Source: Nocardia vermiculata NBRC 100427 (GTDB lineage: Bacteria > Actinomycetota > Actinomycetes > Mycobacteriales > Mycobacteriaceae). Taken from it: DNA of 64,000 bases. The first letter of the stretch is position 1. Each line of letters opens with the position of its first letter. The notes below the pieces were generated by a model. The model saw only the letters and a program-made list of their open reading frames with translations. It had not been told where the DNA came from and did no database searches. The DNA lies in the NCBI RefSeq assembly GCF_001613265.1, contig NZ_BDCA01000028.1, positions 34,995 to 98,994 of the forward strand. The letters are read 5' to 3'. The translations under genes were made by a program, and so were the position numbers. Positions 24,203-32,854 of this stretch are shown one piece after another.

Positions 24203-27200
24203 TTACTTCTTGCGGCCCGGTGCCTTGGCTCCGGACTTGAAGCCCAGCCCGCCGGGCTTGGCGCTCGGGGGTTGCACTGCGCCGTTACCTTCGGTCGCCG
24301 GTGCCTCGGCTGCGGATGCCTCGGTGGACTCCGCGGCTCCGTTCGCCGCACCGTTCCCGGTCTCCTCCGGGGTCTCGGGCGCCGGGGTCTCGGGCGTTGG
24401 GGCCGATTCCGCCTCCGGCGCGGGCGCGGCCGGCTTGGCAGCGCCCGGAGCCTTCGGGCCGGGACGCTTGAAGCCCGACTTCATCGCCAGACCCTTCGGC
24501 GCCACGGTCGGCTTGGTCTCGGTCGGGCCCGCAGCCGGAGCCGATTCCGCCGCACCGCTTTCCGCGGCCGGAGCCTCGGTCTCCGGTGCTGCGGCAGCGG
24601 TCTCGGCCGGAGCGGCTGCTTCCGGCTTCGCGCCCGGTGCCTTCGCCTTGCCCTTCATGGCCAGGCCCTTGCCGCCGGGTGCCTTACCGCCACCCTTCAT
24701 CGCGAGACCGCCGGGCTTGGCGGTCGGCGCGGCCGGGGTGCCGGCCGAGTCGGCAGCTGTGGTCTCGGCCGATTCGGTCGCGGCGGCATCCTCGGCAGGC
24801 TTCGGCGTCGCCTTGGCGCCCGGTGCCTTCGCCGCACCCTTCATGGCCAGGCCCTTGCCGCCGGGTGCCTTACCGCCACCCTTCATCGCCAGGCCGCCGG
24901 CCTTGGCCGTGGGTGCTTCGGGAGCCGACTCCGTCTCCTCGGCGTCCGCGGGTGCCGCATCCGCCTTGGCGCCGGGCGCCTTCGCGCCGCCCTTCATCGC
25001 CAGACCGCCGCCGCCGGGTGCCTTACCGCCACCCTTCATGGCCAGACCGCCACCGCCGGGTGCTTTACCGCCGCCGGGCGCCTTGCCGCCGCCCTTCATG
25101 GCCAGCCCCTTACCGGCAGGTGCGGCCTTCGCGGGCTCCTCGGCGGCCGGTGCGGCCGCTTCGGTGGCGGTGGACGCTTCCGGGGCTTCCGGGGTCGCCG
25201 CGACCGGCTCCGGAGCCTGCTTGGGCGCCTGGACGACCTTCAGGTTCTCCGACAGCGTGGCCGGCTCGACCCGCTCGATCGAGTTCAGCATCAGCTGCGC
25301 CACATCGACGACCTCGACACCCTGGCCGACCTCACCGGAGTCCTTGCGTGCGGTCACACCGTCGGTGAGCATGACGCGGCAGAACGGGCAACCGGTCGCG
25401 ATCATGGACGGTTCGTTACCGCCGCCGAGTGTCGCCAGCGCCTCATCGGTCCGGTCCAGGTTGACTCGCTTGCCGAGTTGCTCCTCCATCCACATGCGGG
25501 CACCACCGGCACCACAGCACATGGACCGCTCACCGTGGCGCGGCATCTCGGTGACCTTCGCACCGGAGGCTGCCATCAGCTCACGCGGCGCGTTGTAGAC
25601 CTTGTTGTGCCGCCCCAGGAAGCAGGGGTCGTGGTAGGTGACGTTCTCCGTCACCGGCTTCACCCGGACCAGCTGTTTGCCGCGCACCAGGCGATTCAGC
25701 AGCTGAGTGTGGTGGACCACCTCGTAGTTGCCACCCACCTGGGGGTATTCGTTGTTGAGCGCATTGAAGCAGTGCGCACAGGTGACGACGATCTTCTTCT
25801 TCGACTGCTCGACACCCTCGAATACCGAATTCAGGGTTTCGATGTTCTGCATCGCCAACTGCTGGAACAGGAATTCGTTGCCTGCGCGGCGAGCCGAATC
25901 ACCGGTGCAGGTTTCCTCCGCACCCAGCACCATGAACTTCACGCCCGCGGTGGCCAGCAACTCCGCGACCGCCTTGGTGGTCTTCTTCGCGCGATCCTCG
26001 TAGGCACCGGCGCAGCCGACCCAGAACAGGTATTCGTAGCCTTCGAAAGTTTCCGCATCCTGACCGAATACCGGAATATCGAAGTCCAGCTCGGACATCC
26101 AGTTCAGGCGATCCTTGGCATTCTGACCCCAGGGATTGCCCTTGTTCTCCAGATTCTTGAACAGACCGGCCAGCTCGGACGGGAACTCCGATTCGATCAG
26201 CACCTGATAACGGCGCATATCGATGATGTGGTCGACGTGCTCGATATCCACCGGGCACTGCTCGACACACGCACCACAGCTGGTGCACGACCACAGCACC
26301 TCGGGGTCGATCACACCACCCAGGCTGTCGCCGTCGCCGGGGCCGCCGACCAGCGGGCGCTCGGCCTCGGCGCGGGCCGCCTCGGAGATCTTCGCGAGCG
26401 CGCCCTCGTCGGGCTTACCCTCGGCATCGACCAGGCCGTACTCGTCGCCACCCATATCCTTGCGGCCACCGGCCAGCAGATACGGCGCCTTGGCCGCACC
26501 GTGGTCGCGCAGCGACATGATCAGCAGCTTCGGCGACAGCGGCTTACCGGTGTTCCAGGCCGGGCACTGGCTCTGGCAGCGACCACATTCGGTGCAGGTG
26601 GTGAAGTCCAGCCAGCCCTTCCAGGAGAAGTCCTCGATCCGGCCGGCACCCAGGGTGTCGGTGTCGGGATCGACGTTCTCCATATCCAGGGCGCGCCCCT
26701 TGGACATCATCGGCTTGGCCGCACCCAGGGCGACACCACCGTCGTCCTCACGCTTGAAGTAGATGTTGAAGAATGCGGAGAGCCGGTGCCAGGCCACACC
26801 CCAGGTGATGTTGCGGCCGACGAAGTACAAGAAGGCCATACCGGAAACGAGCTTCACGAACGCGAAGATCGAGACCATGGTCACGTTGGCGGGCAGCAGC
26901 GTGGAGATCGGTCCGGTGAGGAAGTCGGTCCAGTGGTATTCGCCTTCGAGCGCCAGCACACCGGCCTTGACCATGATCATGCCGATGCCCTCCATGATCA
27001 CGATGGCCTCGATGACGTAGGCCGGCGCGAACTTGGAGCCGCTGAACCGGGAGAGCCGCTGCGGAACGCGCGGGTGGTTGAGCTGGCGAATGATGATCAG
27101 GGCGACGATGCCGACCACGGTCGCGATACCGAGGATCTCGTCGCCGAGGTGGAACCACCAGGTATTACCGATGATCGGCCAGGCGAAGGTCGGTTTGAAT

Positions 27201-27484
27201 GTCTGACCGTAAGCCTCGAACCAGAACTGCATGCCTGCGAGGAAGCCGATCATCACCAGCCAGTGCGCCCAGCCGACGGTCCGGAACTTGTTCATGCGGG
27301 TATGAGCGATGAACTCGATCAGCATCTGTTTGAAGCGCGGGAAGAACGGCCGCCAGCGATCCGGTGCGGACTGGCCGACCCGGATCGCGCTTATGATCTT
27401 CCACGCGCCGCTGATGAACGCGACCCAGGCGACTACGCTGAGCAGCGCTCCAATCGTGCCCAGTGTCACTGTCAGGGCATTCAT
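24203..27484 (-). CDS. heterodisulfide-reductase-like Fe-S oxidoreductase with long repeat tail
   Basis: The 1093-residue membrane protein starts with about five or six helices (NarI-like), then two 4Fe-4S motifs (CTECGRCQSQCP and CTSCGACVEQCP), then two cysteine-rich CCG domains (HDPCFLGRH and MCCGAGGARMWMEE). It is the M. tuberculosis Rv0338c type and should move electrons between a membrane pool and an unknown partner. From about residue 770 to the end is a low-complexity tail repeating GLAMKGGGKAPG about ten times, with Ala/Pro/Glu linkers, ending GLGFKSGAKAPGRKK. The ATG at 27484 follows GGAAGG; an ATG at 27514 is an alternative. An upstream palindrome at 27566 may control it. Confidence 0.9.
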   Translation of the reverse strand: MNALTVTLGTIGALLSVVAWVAFISGAWKIISAIRVGQSAPDRWRPFFPRFKQMLIEFIAHTRMNKFRTVGWAHWLVMIGFLAGMQFWFEAYGQTFKPTFAWPIIGNTWWFHLGDEILGIATVVGIVALIIIRQLNHPRVPQRLSRFSGSKFAPAYVIEAIVIMEGIGMIMVKAGVLALEGEYHWTDFLTGPISTLLPANVTMVSIFAFVKLVSGMAFLYFVGRNITWGVAWHRLSAFFNIYFKREDDGGVALGAAKPMMSKGRALDMENVDPDTDTLGAGRIEDFSWKGWLDFTTCTECGRCQSQCPAWNTGKPLSPKLLIMSLRDHGAAKAPYLLAGGRKDMGGDEYGLVDAEGKPDEGALAKISEAARAEAERPLVGGPGDGDSLGGVIDPEVLWSCTSCGACVEQCPVDIEHVDHIIDMRRYQVLIESEFPSELAGLFKNLENKGNPWGQNAKDRLNWMSELDFDIPVFGQDAETFEGYEYLFWVGCAGAYEDRAKKTTKAVAELLATAGVKFMVLGAEETCTGDSARRAGNEFLFQQLAMQNIETLNSVFEGVEQSKKKIVVTCAHCFNALNNEYPQVGGNYEVVHHTQLLNRLVRGKQLVRVKPVTENVTYHDPCFLGRHNKVYNAPRELMAASGAKVTEMPRHGERSMCCGAGGARMWMEEQLGKRVNLDRTDEALATLGGGNEPSMIATGCPFCRVMLTDGVTARKDSGEVGQGVEVVDVAQLMLNSIERVEPATLSENLKVVQAPKQAPEPVAATPEAPEASTATEAAAPAAEEPAKAAPAGKGLAMKGGGKAPGGGKAPGGGGLAMKGGGKAPGGGGLAMKGGAKAPGAKADAAPADAEETESAPEAPTAKAGGLAMKGGGKAPGGKGLAMKGAAKAPGAKATPKPAEDAAATESAETTAADSAGTPAAPTAKPGGLAMKGGGKAPGGKGLAMKGKAKAPGAKPEAAAPAETAAAAPETEAPAAESGAAESAPAAGPTETKPTVAPKGLAMKSGFKRPGPKAPGAAKPAAPAPEAESAPTPETPAPETPEETGNGAANGAAESTEASAAEAPATEGNGAVQPPSAKPGGLGFKSGAKAPGRKK

Positions 27485-27565
27485 GTCGCGACCTTCCTTC
27501 GGTTCCACGAGCATTTCGGTGACGGTCCTGATGTCACCGTTGGTTGCTCGTATCGTAACGGGCAG

Positions 27566-27587
27566 TAAGTTACCCGCCGGTAACTTA
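27566..27587. promoter_or_regulatory. perfect palindrome upstream of the Fe-S oxidoreductase gene
   Basis: TAAGTTACC (27566-27574) and GGTAACTTA (27579-27587) form a perfect 9-base inverted repeat around CGCC. It is 82 bases upstream of the oxidoreductase ATG. TTAC-n-GTAA symmetry of this length is typical of TetR-family operators. No regulator gene lies beside it in this window, so the regulator would be encoded elsewhere. Confidence 0.65.
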
Positions 27588-27786
27588 TCTGTCCACCGTA
27601 TGATCGCGACCGGTGCTTTCCTGCTCGAGGGGCGTCGATCGCGGCTACAGTGTGACCGGACTCACGCATTGTGCTGCATCTTTGGTGTGGGCGGAGTCGC
27701 TTGACACGGTAAATCCCGGCAAATCCGGAGCTGAACCCAGGACAGGCTTACTCGAACGCGGGATGACTCGGCAGGAAACTTCTCGC

Positions 27787-27811
27787 GAATTGTTAGGACA
27801 CATAACAATTC
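27787..27811. promoter_or_regulatory. inverted repeat GAATTGTTA-n7-TAACAATTC
   Basis: A perfect 9-base inverted repeat with a 7-base spacer (GGACACA) lies 176 bases upstream of the secreted-protein start. A/T-rich arms in this GC-rich genome suggest a protein-binding site rather than a terminator. The internal string ACACATAACAA (27798-27808) also occurs at 54980-54990, just upstream of the GH76-like gene. Confidence 0.45.
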
Positions 27812-27986
27812 TCGCTTTCTGTCGGGGAATTCGACTAAGCTCACGGCGTCCTGCTTGCTGTGTGCACCTTCACACTGCTCGGGGAGGTCTGTCGGGTTTG
27901 AAATCGGGATACATGGCCTGATGGATGCGTGGGCTCTCGCGGAGAAGTTGCGTGCGGCAAAACCTGATGACGGATTGGAAAACCGA

Positions 27987-28808
27987 ATGAAGCTCCGCAG
28001 AGGTACTGCGGTCGCCGCTATGGTCATCGGCGCGATGACCGCGGCACTGGGTACCGCTCATGCCGACCCTGCTCCGGCTCCGGCCCCCGAAGCCGAGGCT
28101 GCACAGCCGGGTATCGACTACTCGGCCAAGCTGGTCGACAAGACGGTGGTCACCAAGCTCAAGAACGGGACGTTCGAGCTTGTCGAGAAGCTCGGCGCCA
28201 CGCCGGATGTGAAGCAACAGGTCATCGACGTCAAAGACCAGGCCGGCAATGTCGCCCTGGAGATGCCGATCGACTTCAGCATCGCGGGTGTGCAGATCCC
28301 GATCAAACCGGTGCTGGAGGAGGCCGGCACCGTTCTGAAGCTGACCCCCGAGGTCCCGAAGGATGTCGATCTGACCAAGCCGGTCGCCGCGGCGCCCGTA
28401 GCGGCGGTCGAGGACACCAAGGCCGACCAGAAGACGCCGATCGAGGCCGGTAAGCCGGTCCTGCTCAAGGATGTCGCCTCGCCGATCGAAGATCAGCGTG
28501 CGATGAGCGACTTCGCCACCAAGTTCGGCCTGGCGACCGCGATCGGCGGATTCGTCGGCACCGCGATCGGCGCGGCCATCGGCTGCGCGGTCACCATCGT
28601 GGCGGGTTGCATCCCCGGCCTGGTCACCGGCGCCGGCGTCGGCGGCATCGTCGGCACCGTCGCGGCGGGCGGTCCGGCCCTGGTGGCGGCGGGCGTCGAG
28701 CTCGTCAACACCATGCAGGCGGCCGATGGCACCACCCAGTGGTCGGATGCGGCCATGGCGGCGGCCAGCGGCCAGGCGCAGCAGCCGGCTGCGGACCAGC
28801 CGAAGTAA
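27987..28808 (+). CDS. secreted glycine-rich protein, paralogue of the gene at 23324
   Basis: The 273-residue protein has a signal peptide (MKLRRGTAVAAMVIGAMTAA, cleavage after TAHA), a beta-rich middle (YSAKLVDKTVVTKLKNGTFE, FSIAGVQIPIKPVLEEAGTV) and a Gly/Ala-rich hydrophobic end (LATAIGGFVGTAIGAAIGCA to GGIVGTVAAGGPALVAAGV). It shares the domain layout and long identical stretches with the gene at 23324 and adds an acidic/Ala linker of about 40 residues and a Gln/Ala tail. I chose the ATG at 27987 because it starts directly at the signal peptide; 27921 is possible. Function unknown. A terminator follows. Confidence 0.85.
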   Translation: MKLRRGTAVAAMVIGAMTAALGTAHADPAPAPAPEAEAAQPGIDYSAKLVDKTVVTKLKNGTFELVEKLGATPDVKQQVIDVKDQAGNVALEMPIDFSIAGVQIPIKPVLEEAGTVLKLTPEVPKDVDLTKPVAAAPVAAVEDTKADQKTPIEAGKPVLLKDVASPIEDQRAMSDFATKFGLATAIGGFVGTAIGAAIGCAVTIVAGCIPGLVTGAGVGGIVGTVAAGGPALVAAGVELVNTMQAADGTTQWSDAAMAAASGQAQQPAADQPK

Positions 28809-28824
28809 ATACGCGACGCATAAC

Positions 28825-28859
28825 CGAACGGCCCGCCTTCCTCGGAGGCGGGCCGTTCG
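28825..28859. terminator. terminator hairpin
   Basis: CGAACGGCCCGCCT and its exact complement AGGCGGGCCGTTCG enclose a 7-base loop. It lies between the secreted-protein gene and the convergent NRDE gene and can end both transcripts. Confidence 0.85.
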
Positions 28860-28870
28860 TCTGTTCTCGA

Positions 28871-29764
28871 TCAGTCGCCGAGGGTACCTGTGAAACGCAC
28901 CTCACCGAGTGGTTCGCCGAACTCCGCGAAGGAACGCTCGGCAATCATGTAGCCACCATCCTCGCCGATCAACAGAACTGTGCTGCACCGCGTTCCGTGC
29001 CAATCGTTGGCGACGAAACGGGACGAGACCGCCCGCTCCTGGTCGAACGGAAGCCCGGTCTGCGGAAGTTCGATATCCGGTGCCACGGTCCGGTCGGCCA
29101 ACACATCGAAATAGTCGTCGATCTCGGCCGATCCGGCGACCGCAGCAAGGGCCCGCACCCCTTCACGAACCTTGGGCCAGGCGGCTGCCCCCGTATCGGT
29201 GACCACGTCCTCCACCGGGCCGTGGCGCCCCGAACCGACCGGTTCCAGCCGCCGGGCACCGGCCGCGTCGAGACCCGCGGCGCCCGGCGATGCCGAGCCG
29301 AGCAGCGCCGCATTGGACAGCCCGTGCAGCCCGGGCGATAGCTCCATTGGCGTGGCGGTGGTGCGATTGCTCTGCCACCACAGCGATTCCAGATCCGAGA
29401 CCACCAGGTTGTAGCCGTTGTAGTCGTCGCTCCGGCCGGCGACGGTCCGGACGAACGGTTCCGGCGCCGTGGATCCGGTCAGGTAGTCCATCAGCAGCGC
29501 ACCACGGGAGCGGGCATCCGGCCGTGCCTCGTCGGGACCCCGCACATTGGTGACGGTCGCAAAGCGACCTGCTGCCGGGAGCAGACCCAGCCAGGTCCCC
29601 GGAACGCCGTTCACCGAGCCCAGATCACGTCCGGCGAGCAGTCCGGGGCGCTCCGGCCACCACTCGATCGGTGCGGTCGGCCGGGTGTAGTACTCGTCCC
29701 GATTGGCGGCCACGATCAGCCGATATTTCGGATGCGCGCGCCACCCGATCAACACCAGACACAT
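28871..29764 (-). CDS. NRDE-family protein (TANGO2-like)
   Basis: The 297-residue protein begins MCLVLIGW and carries the defining AANRDE motif near residue 20, with the family patterns LLAGRDLGSVNGVPGTWLG and FATVTNVRGPDEARPDARSR. The family is an N-terminal-nucleophile-like fold in which Cys2, exposed after Met removal, would be the nucleophile; its substrate is not established (heme handling has been proposed for the animal TANGO2 homologue). No signal peptide is seen. It stands alone between two terminators. Confidence 0.88.
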   Translation of the reverse strand: MCLVLIGWRAHPKYRLIVAANRDEYYTRPTAPIEWWPERPGLLAGRDLGSVNGVPGTWLGLLPAAGRFATVTNVRGPDEARPDARSRGALLMDYLTGSTAPEPFVRTVAGRSDDYNGYNLVVSDLESLWWQSNRTTATPMELSPGLHGLSNAALLGSASPGAAGLDAAGARRLEPVGSGRHGPVEDVVTDTGAAAWPKVREGVRALAAVAGSAEIDDYFDVLADRTVAPDIELPQTGLPFDQERAVSSRFVANDWHGTRCSTVLLIGEDGGYMIAERSFAEFGEPLGEVRFTGTLGD

Positions 29765-29822
29765 GACTCAAGGATGCACCCGCGGGAGCCGGGGGCACCG
29801 CCGGGCCCGGACCCGGAAATGC

Positions 29823-29856
29823 GTGAGGGCCCGGCGGATGTCCGCCGGGCCCTCAC
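29823..29856. terminator. terminator hairpin
   Basis: GTGAGGGCCCGGCGGA (29823-29838) and its perfect complement (29841-29856) are separated by TG. The 16-base stem lies just beyond the stop of the S1 protease gene at 29874 and upstream of the NRDE gene start, so it probably ends the protease transcript. Confidence 0.85.
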
Positions 29857-29873
29857 CACAAGGGGAAATCCAC

Positions 29874-31211
29874 TCAGCTGGTGCGTACCCGCAGGCCCGG
29901 ATTGTCCGAGAGCACCTGGTTCACCGGCTGCGCGAACAGCTGCGGTGCATCGCCGGTCAGCGCGCCGATCAGATCGGGAATCACGCAGATCGGATAATCG
30001 GCCACCGAGGAGGCGCTGGAGATACCCAGGGCCATGGTGCCGGTGACGATCGGGCCACCCGAATCGCCCGGCAGCGCGCAGATGTTCGCGGAGAACGACT
30101 GGGTCAGCTCACGATCGCCGACCTGCACGGTCTGGTCCACCGCGTTGACCACACCACAGCTGAAACCGGTGCGCGAACCCGACTTGCACACCGGAGCGCC
30201 GACCACCGGGTTCGCCACCCCGGTGATCGCGATCGGGGCAGCGCCCGGCACCCGCACCAGGTTGTTGGCGAAGCGGTCACGGCTGCCCTGATCGATGGCC
30301 ACGATCGAGTAGTCCTGATTACCGAGCACGGACTTCTCGAAGGAGCCCAGCTGGTTACCGAGGTGATTGCCCGGCAGCAGTTCGAACATGCCCGGAGCAT
30401 TCGCGGTGCCTGCCGCCGCGAGATTCGGATTGCAATGCCCCGCAGTGATGTTCACCGCGTTGCCGTTGCGGTCCTCACCGTTGAAACCGGAGGAGCAGAC
30501 CAGCTGCATCTTGCCGGCCACGGACGCGTAGGAATCACCGGCCGCGCGCGGCGCGTTCGGCTGCTCACCCGCGATGGACTGCGCATCGGACTCCGGCGGG
30601 CCGACCGGGGGTGCGGCCATGACGATGACATGCGCCGGGTCGACGAAGCCCGGCATCGGCACGCCCGCCTTGTCCACCCGGACCGCGATGCTGTTGTTCA
30701 CGGTATCGATGACCACGCCGCGCACCGCCTGCACGACCGGGTCCGGCTGCCCCGACAGCCACTGCTGGAAAGCGTTCTTCTCACTGCGCAGCACGCTCTG
30801 GCTCTTGGCCACGTCCCGGACGCCGAATCCCGCGTCGGTGACGGCCGTCTTCGCCTCGTCCATGCCCTTGCCGGGGGCCAGCGCCACGACGGCCTTACCG
30901 GCGTCGTCGAGCCACGCGCCCGCGAACACCTGGGGGAACTGCCGCTGTGCGGTGGTCGCGAAACCCGCCAGCTGCTGCGCCACATCCGCGCGATGCACGT
31001 ATTCGTCCGGCGAGATGTGCAGATCCCGCTGCACCGCGGCGGCCAGTTCGGCGGGCAGCTCCGGAGCGGCCGGGGCCGGGTCGGCGGAGGAGACCGCAGC
31101 AAGCGGACCGAGGGTCAGGATCGCCGCCGAGGCGGCGATGGCCGCGCCGCGGAGGCGAGTGCGCGGGGCACGTCCCGCGCCGGAGGAACGGCGGATGCGT
31201 GGCAGGAGCAT
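29874..31211 (-). CDS. secreted S1-family serine protease (first of two)
   Basis: The 445-residue preproenzyme has an Arg-rich signal peptide (to about residue 47, cleaved near VSSA), a propeptide with DLHISPDEYVHRADVAQQL and QVFAGAWLDDAGKAVVA as in alpha-lytic-protease-like actinobacterial enzymes, and a chymotrypsin-fold catalytic domain. The catalytic triad is visible as His in NITAGHC, Asp in NQDYSIVAID and Ser in ALPGDSGGPIV. Cysteine pairs around GHC and PVCKSGSRTGFSCG fit the family disulfides. The ATG at 31211 starts the signal peptide; a longer frame would overlap the next gene. It lies 79 bases after its paralogue. Confidence 0.9.
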   Translation of the reverse strand: MLLPRIRRSSGAGRAPRTRLRGAAIAASAAILTLGPLAAVSSADPAPAAPELPAELAAAVQRDLHISPDEYVHRADVAQQLAGFATTAQRQFPQVFAGAWLDDAGKAVVALAPGKGMDEAKTAVTDAGFGVRDVAKSQSVLRSEKNAFQQWLSGQPDPVVQAVRGVVIDTVNNSIAVRVDKAGVPMPGFVDPAHVIVMAAPPVGPPESDAQSIAGEQPNAPRAAGDSYASVAGKMQLVCSSGFNGEDRNGNAVNITAGHCNPNLAAAGTANAPGMFELLPGNHLGNQLGSFEKSVLGNQDYSIVAIDQGSRDRFANNLVRVPGAAPIAITGVANPVVGAPVCKSGSRTGFSCGVVNAVDQTVQVGDRELTQSFSANICALPGDSGGPIVTGTMALGISSASSVADYPICVIPDLIGALTGDAPQLFAQPVNQVLSDNPGLRVRTS

Positions 31212-31290
31212 GAGGCGACTATATGGGGTTTGCACGGCTATGCCTACTTGTCGCGGAGTTTGGCCGGACTCACACCCGACATAGCGGACC

Positions 31291-32682
31291 TCAGCCGAGG
31301 TTCGGGCGGGTGCGGACGGTGATTCCGGAGCCGAGTCCACCACCGGAGGAGGCGTCCACGGCGCTCAGGATTTCCCGGATCGGGATACCCAGCGAAGCGG
31401 TGCCACCGAAGGCGGCGAGATCAGTATTGGCGGCCTTGCAGTCGGGCGCATCGGCGGCGTTGGAGCCACTGGTGATGCCCAGAGCGAGCGTGCCGGACAC
31501 GATCGCGCCACCACTGTCACCGCCCAGCGTGCACGCCGAGCTGGCGAAACCGCGCACCGTCTTGGACTCGCCCTCGGAGGTGAACAACTGCGTCTCGACC
31601 CGATCCGCCACCACGAAACCGCAGGTGAAGGTGGACGATTGACCCGACTTGCAGACCGGGGCGCCGGTGATGGGCTGGGCGGTACCGGTCAGCGTGAGCG
31701 TGGTGCCGTTGGCGCCGCGCACCGAGGGCTGATCCATCCCGGCGTGGACCGCGCGGTCGTTGAGCTTGATCACCGAATAGTCCAGTCCGGTGGCACCGCC
31801 CAGATTCGCCTTCACGAAGGTACCCAGCTGCGGGCTGGCCTTCAGATTGCGCACATCCGGGAGGTAGACCCCGGCCTCGCCGTTCCCCTTCTCCAGGTTC
31901 GGATCGCAATGTCCGGCACTGATATTCAGCGCGTTGCCCGCCGCGTCGACGCTGTTGAAACCGAACGAGCACACGTCCACCGACTTGAGTGCGGAGTTGT
32001 CGAGCGAGGTGGGCGCGCTGATGTAGGTGTCACCGCCCATCGGACGATGCTCGACCGGGCCGCCGCCGTCCGGCGAGAGCACGACCTTGATGTTGGCGAT
32101 GAGGGTGGGCAGATTCAGCAGGTGCCCGGCCGGAGTGTTGGCCACGCTCAGCACCAACTGGCTGTTGAGGAAGTCGATCGCGACCGAGTTGACCGCATTG
32201 GACAGATCCGACGGCAGTCCGCTGATCCAGGTCATCAGCTGATCGAGCGAACTTTCCAGATTGTCGGCCGAAATCGGCGCCAACCGGGTCTGATAGCCGG
32301 CCGAGTTGGCGATCTTCGCGGCATCGAGCGAGGTGACCGCCATGATCGGCTTACCGTCGGCGCCCATCCAGGCGCCGGCGAAGCCCTGCGGATGTTCGGC
32401 ACGGAAATCGCTGGCGTAGTTGCGCAACCGCTGCGCGTCGGCCGCGCGTTCGAGATACTCCGCCGGCGACATCTTCAGATCGCGGCCGATCGCCTCGACG
32501 AGGCCCGGGGGCAGCTGATCGGAGGCGAGCTGAACCGGCGCCGGATCGGCGACCGCGGGCGCGGTGGTGACCCACGGGCCGATCAGGACGGCCGAAGCGC
32601 AAGCGACAGCAGCTGCTTTCACCGATGCGCGCGCCACCGACGCGCGTCCGATCATGGCGCGACGCGCCGCCAACTTGCGCAT
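31291..32682 (-). CDS. secreted S1-family serine protease (second of two)
   Basis: The 463-residue preproenzyme resembles its downstream neighbour throughout. A twin-arginine-like Arg-rich signal region (MRKLAARRAMIGRASVARAS) is followed by a hydrophobic stretch cleaved near PAVA. The propeptide contains KMSPAEYLERAADAQRLRNY. The catalytic triad shows as NISAGHC, GLDYSVIKLND and TLGGDSGGAIV, with PVCKSGQSSTFTCGFV. GAAGGGA precedes the ATG at 32682. Tandem placement and shared layout indicate a duplication. Substrates are unknown. Confidence 0.9.
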   Translation of the reverse strand: MRKLAARRAMIGRASVARASVKAAAVACASAVLIGPWVTTAPAVADPAPVQLASDQLPPGLVEAIGRDLKMSPAEYLERAADAQRLRNYASDFRAEHPQGFAGAWMGADGKPIMAVTSLDAAKIANSAGYQTRLAPISADNLESSLDQLMTWISGLPSDLSNAVNSVAIDFLNSQLVLSVANTPAGHLLNLPTLIANIKVVLSPDGGGPVEHRPMGGDTYISAPTSLDNSALKSVDVCSFGFNSVDAAGNALNISAGHCDPNLEKGNGEAGVYLPDVRNLKASPQLGTFVKANLGGATGLDYSVIKLNDRAVHAGMDQPSVRGANGTTLTLTGTAQPITGAPVCKSGQSSTFTCGFVVADRVETQLFTSEGESKTVRGFASSACTLGGDSGGAIVSGTLALGITSGSNAADAPDCKAANTDLAAFGGTASLGIPIREILSAVDASSGGGLGSGITVRTRPNLG

Positions 32683-32854
32683 GGAGTCCCTTCGTCGGGC
32701 ACGAATACGTGCCGGCCACCCGTGGGCGGAAACCATTGGGTGGCAACGCCCTCGACCATCGAGCCGGACATCGGGTGAAACCGCGACGACCGGTCAGCGC
32801 ATCACTTTAGGCCACAGCGGCGTGAGTTTCGCTACGAAACCGTCACGAAGTTGA

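Larger units (their letters stand above)
27485..27986. other. 502-base divergent promoter region
   Basis: This spacer separates the Fe-S oxidoreductase gene from the divergent secreted-protein gene. It is more A/T-rich than its surroundings and holds two clear inverted repeats, at 27566-27587 and 27787-27811, listed separately. Short open frames on both strands have no family character, although an in-frame ATG at 27921 could lengthen the secreted protein N-terminally. I see no RNA gene. Confidence 0.5.

Noticed and set aside
24272..27568. 1098-codon open frame antisense to the Fe-S oxidoreductase
   Set aside because: It mirrors the coding frame of a clear gene in high-GC DNA; its translation is His/Arg/Gly/Leu-rich with no domain, and it has no ribosome site.
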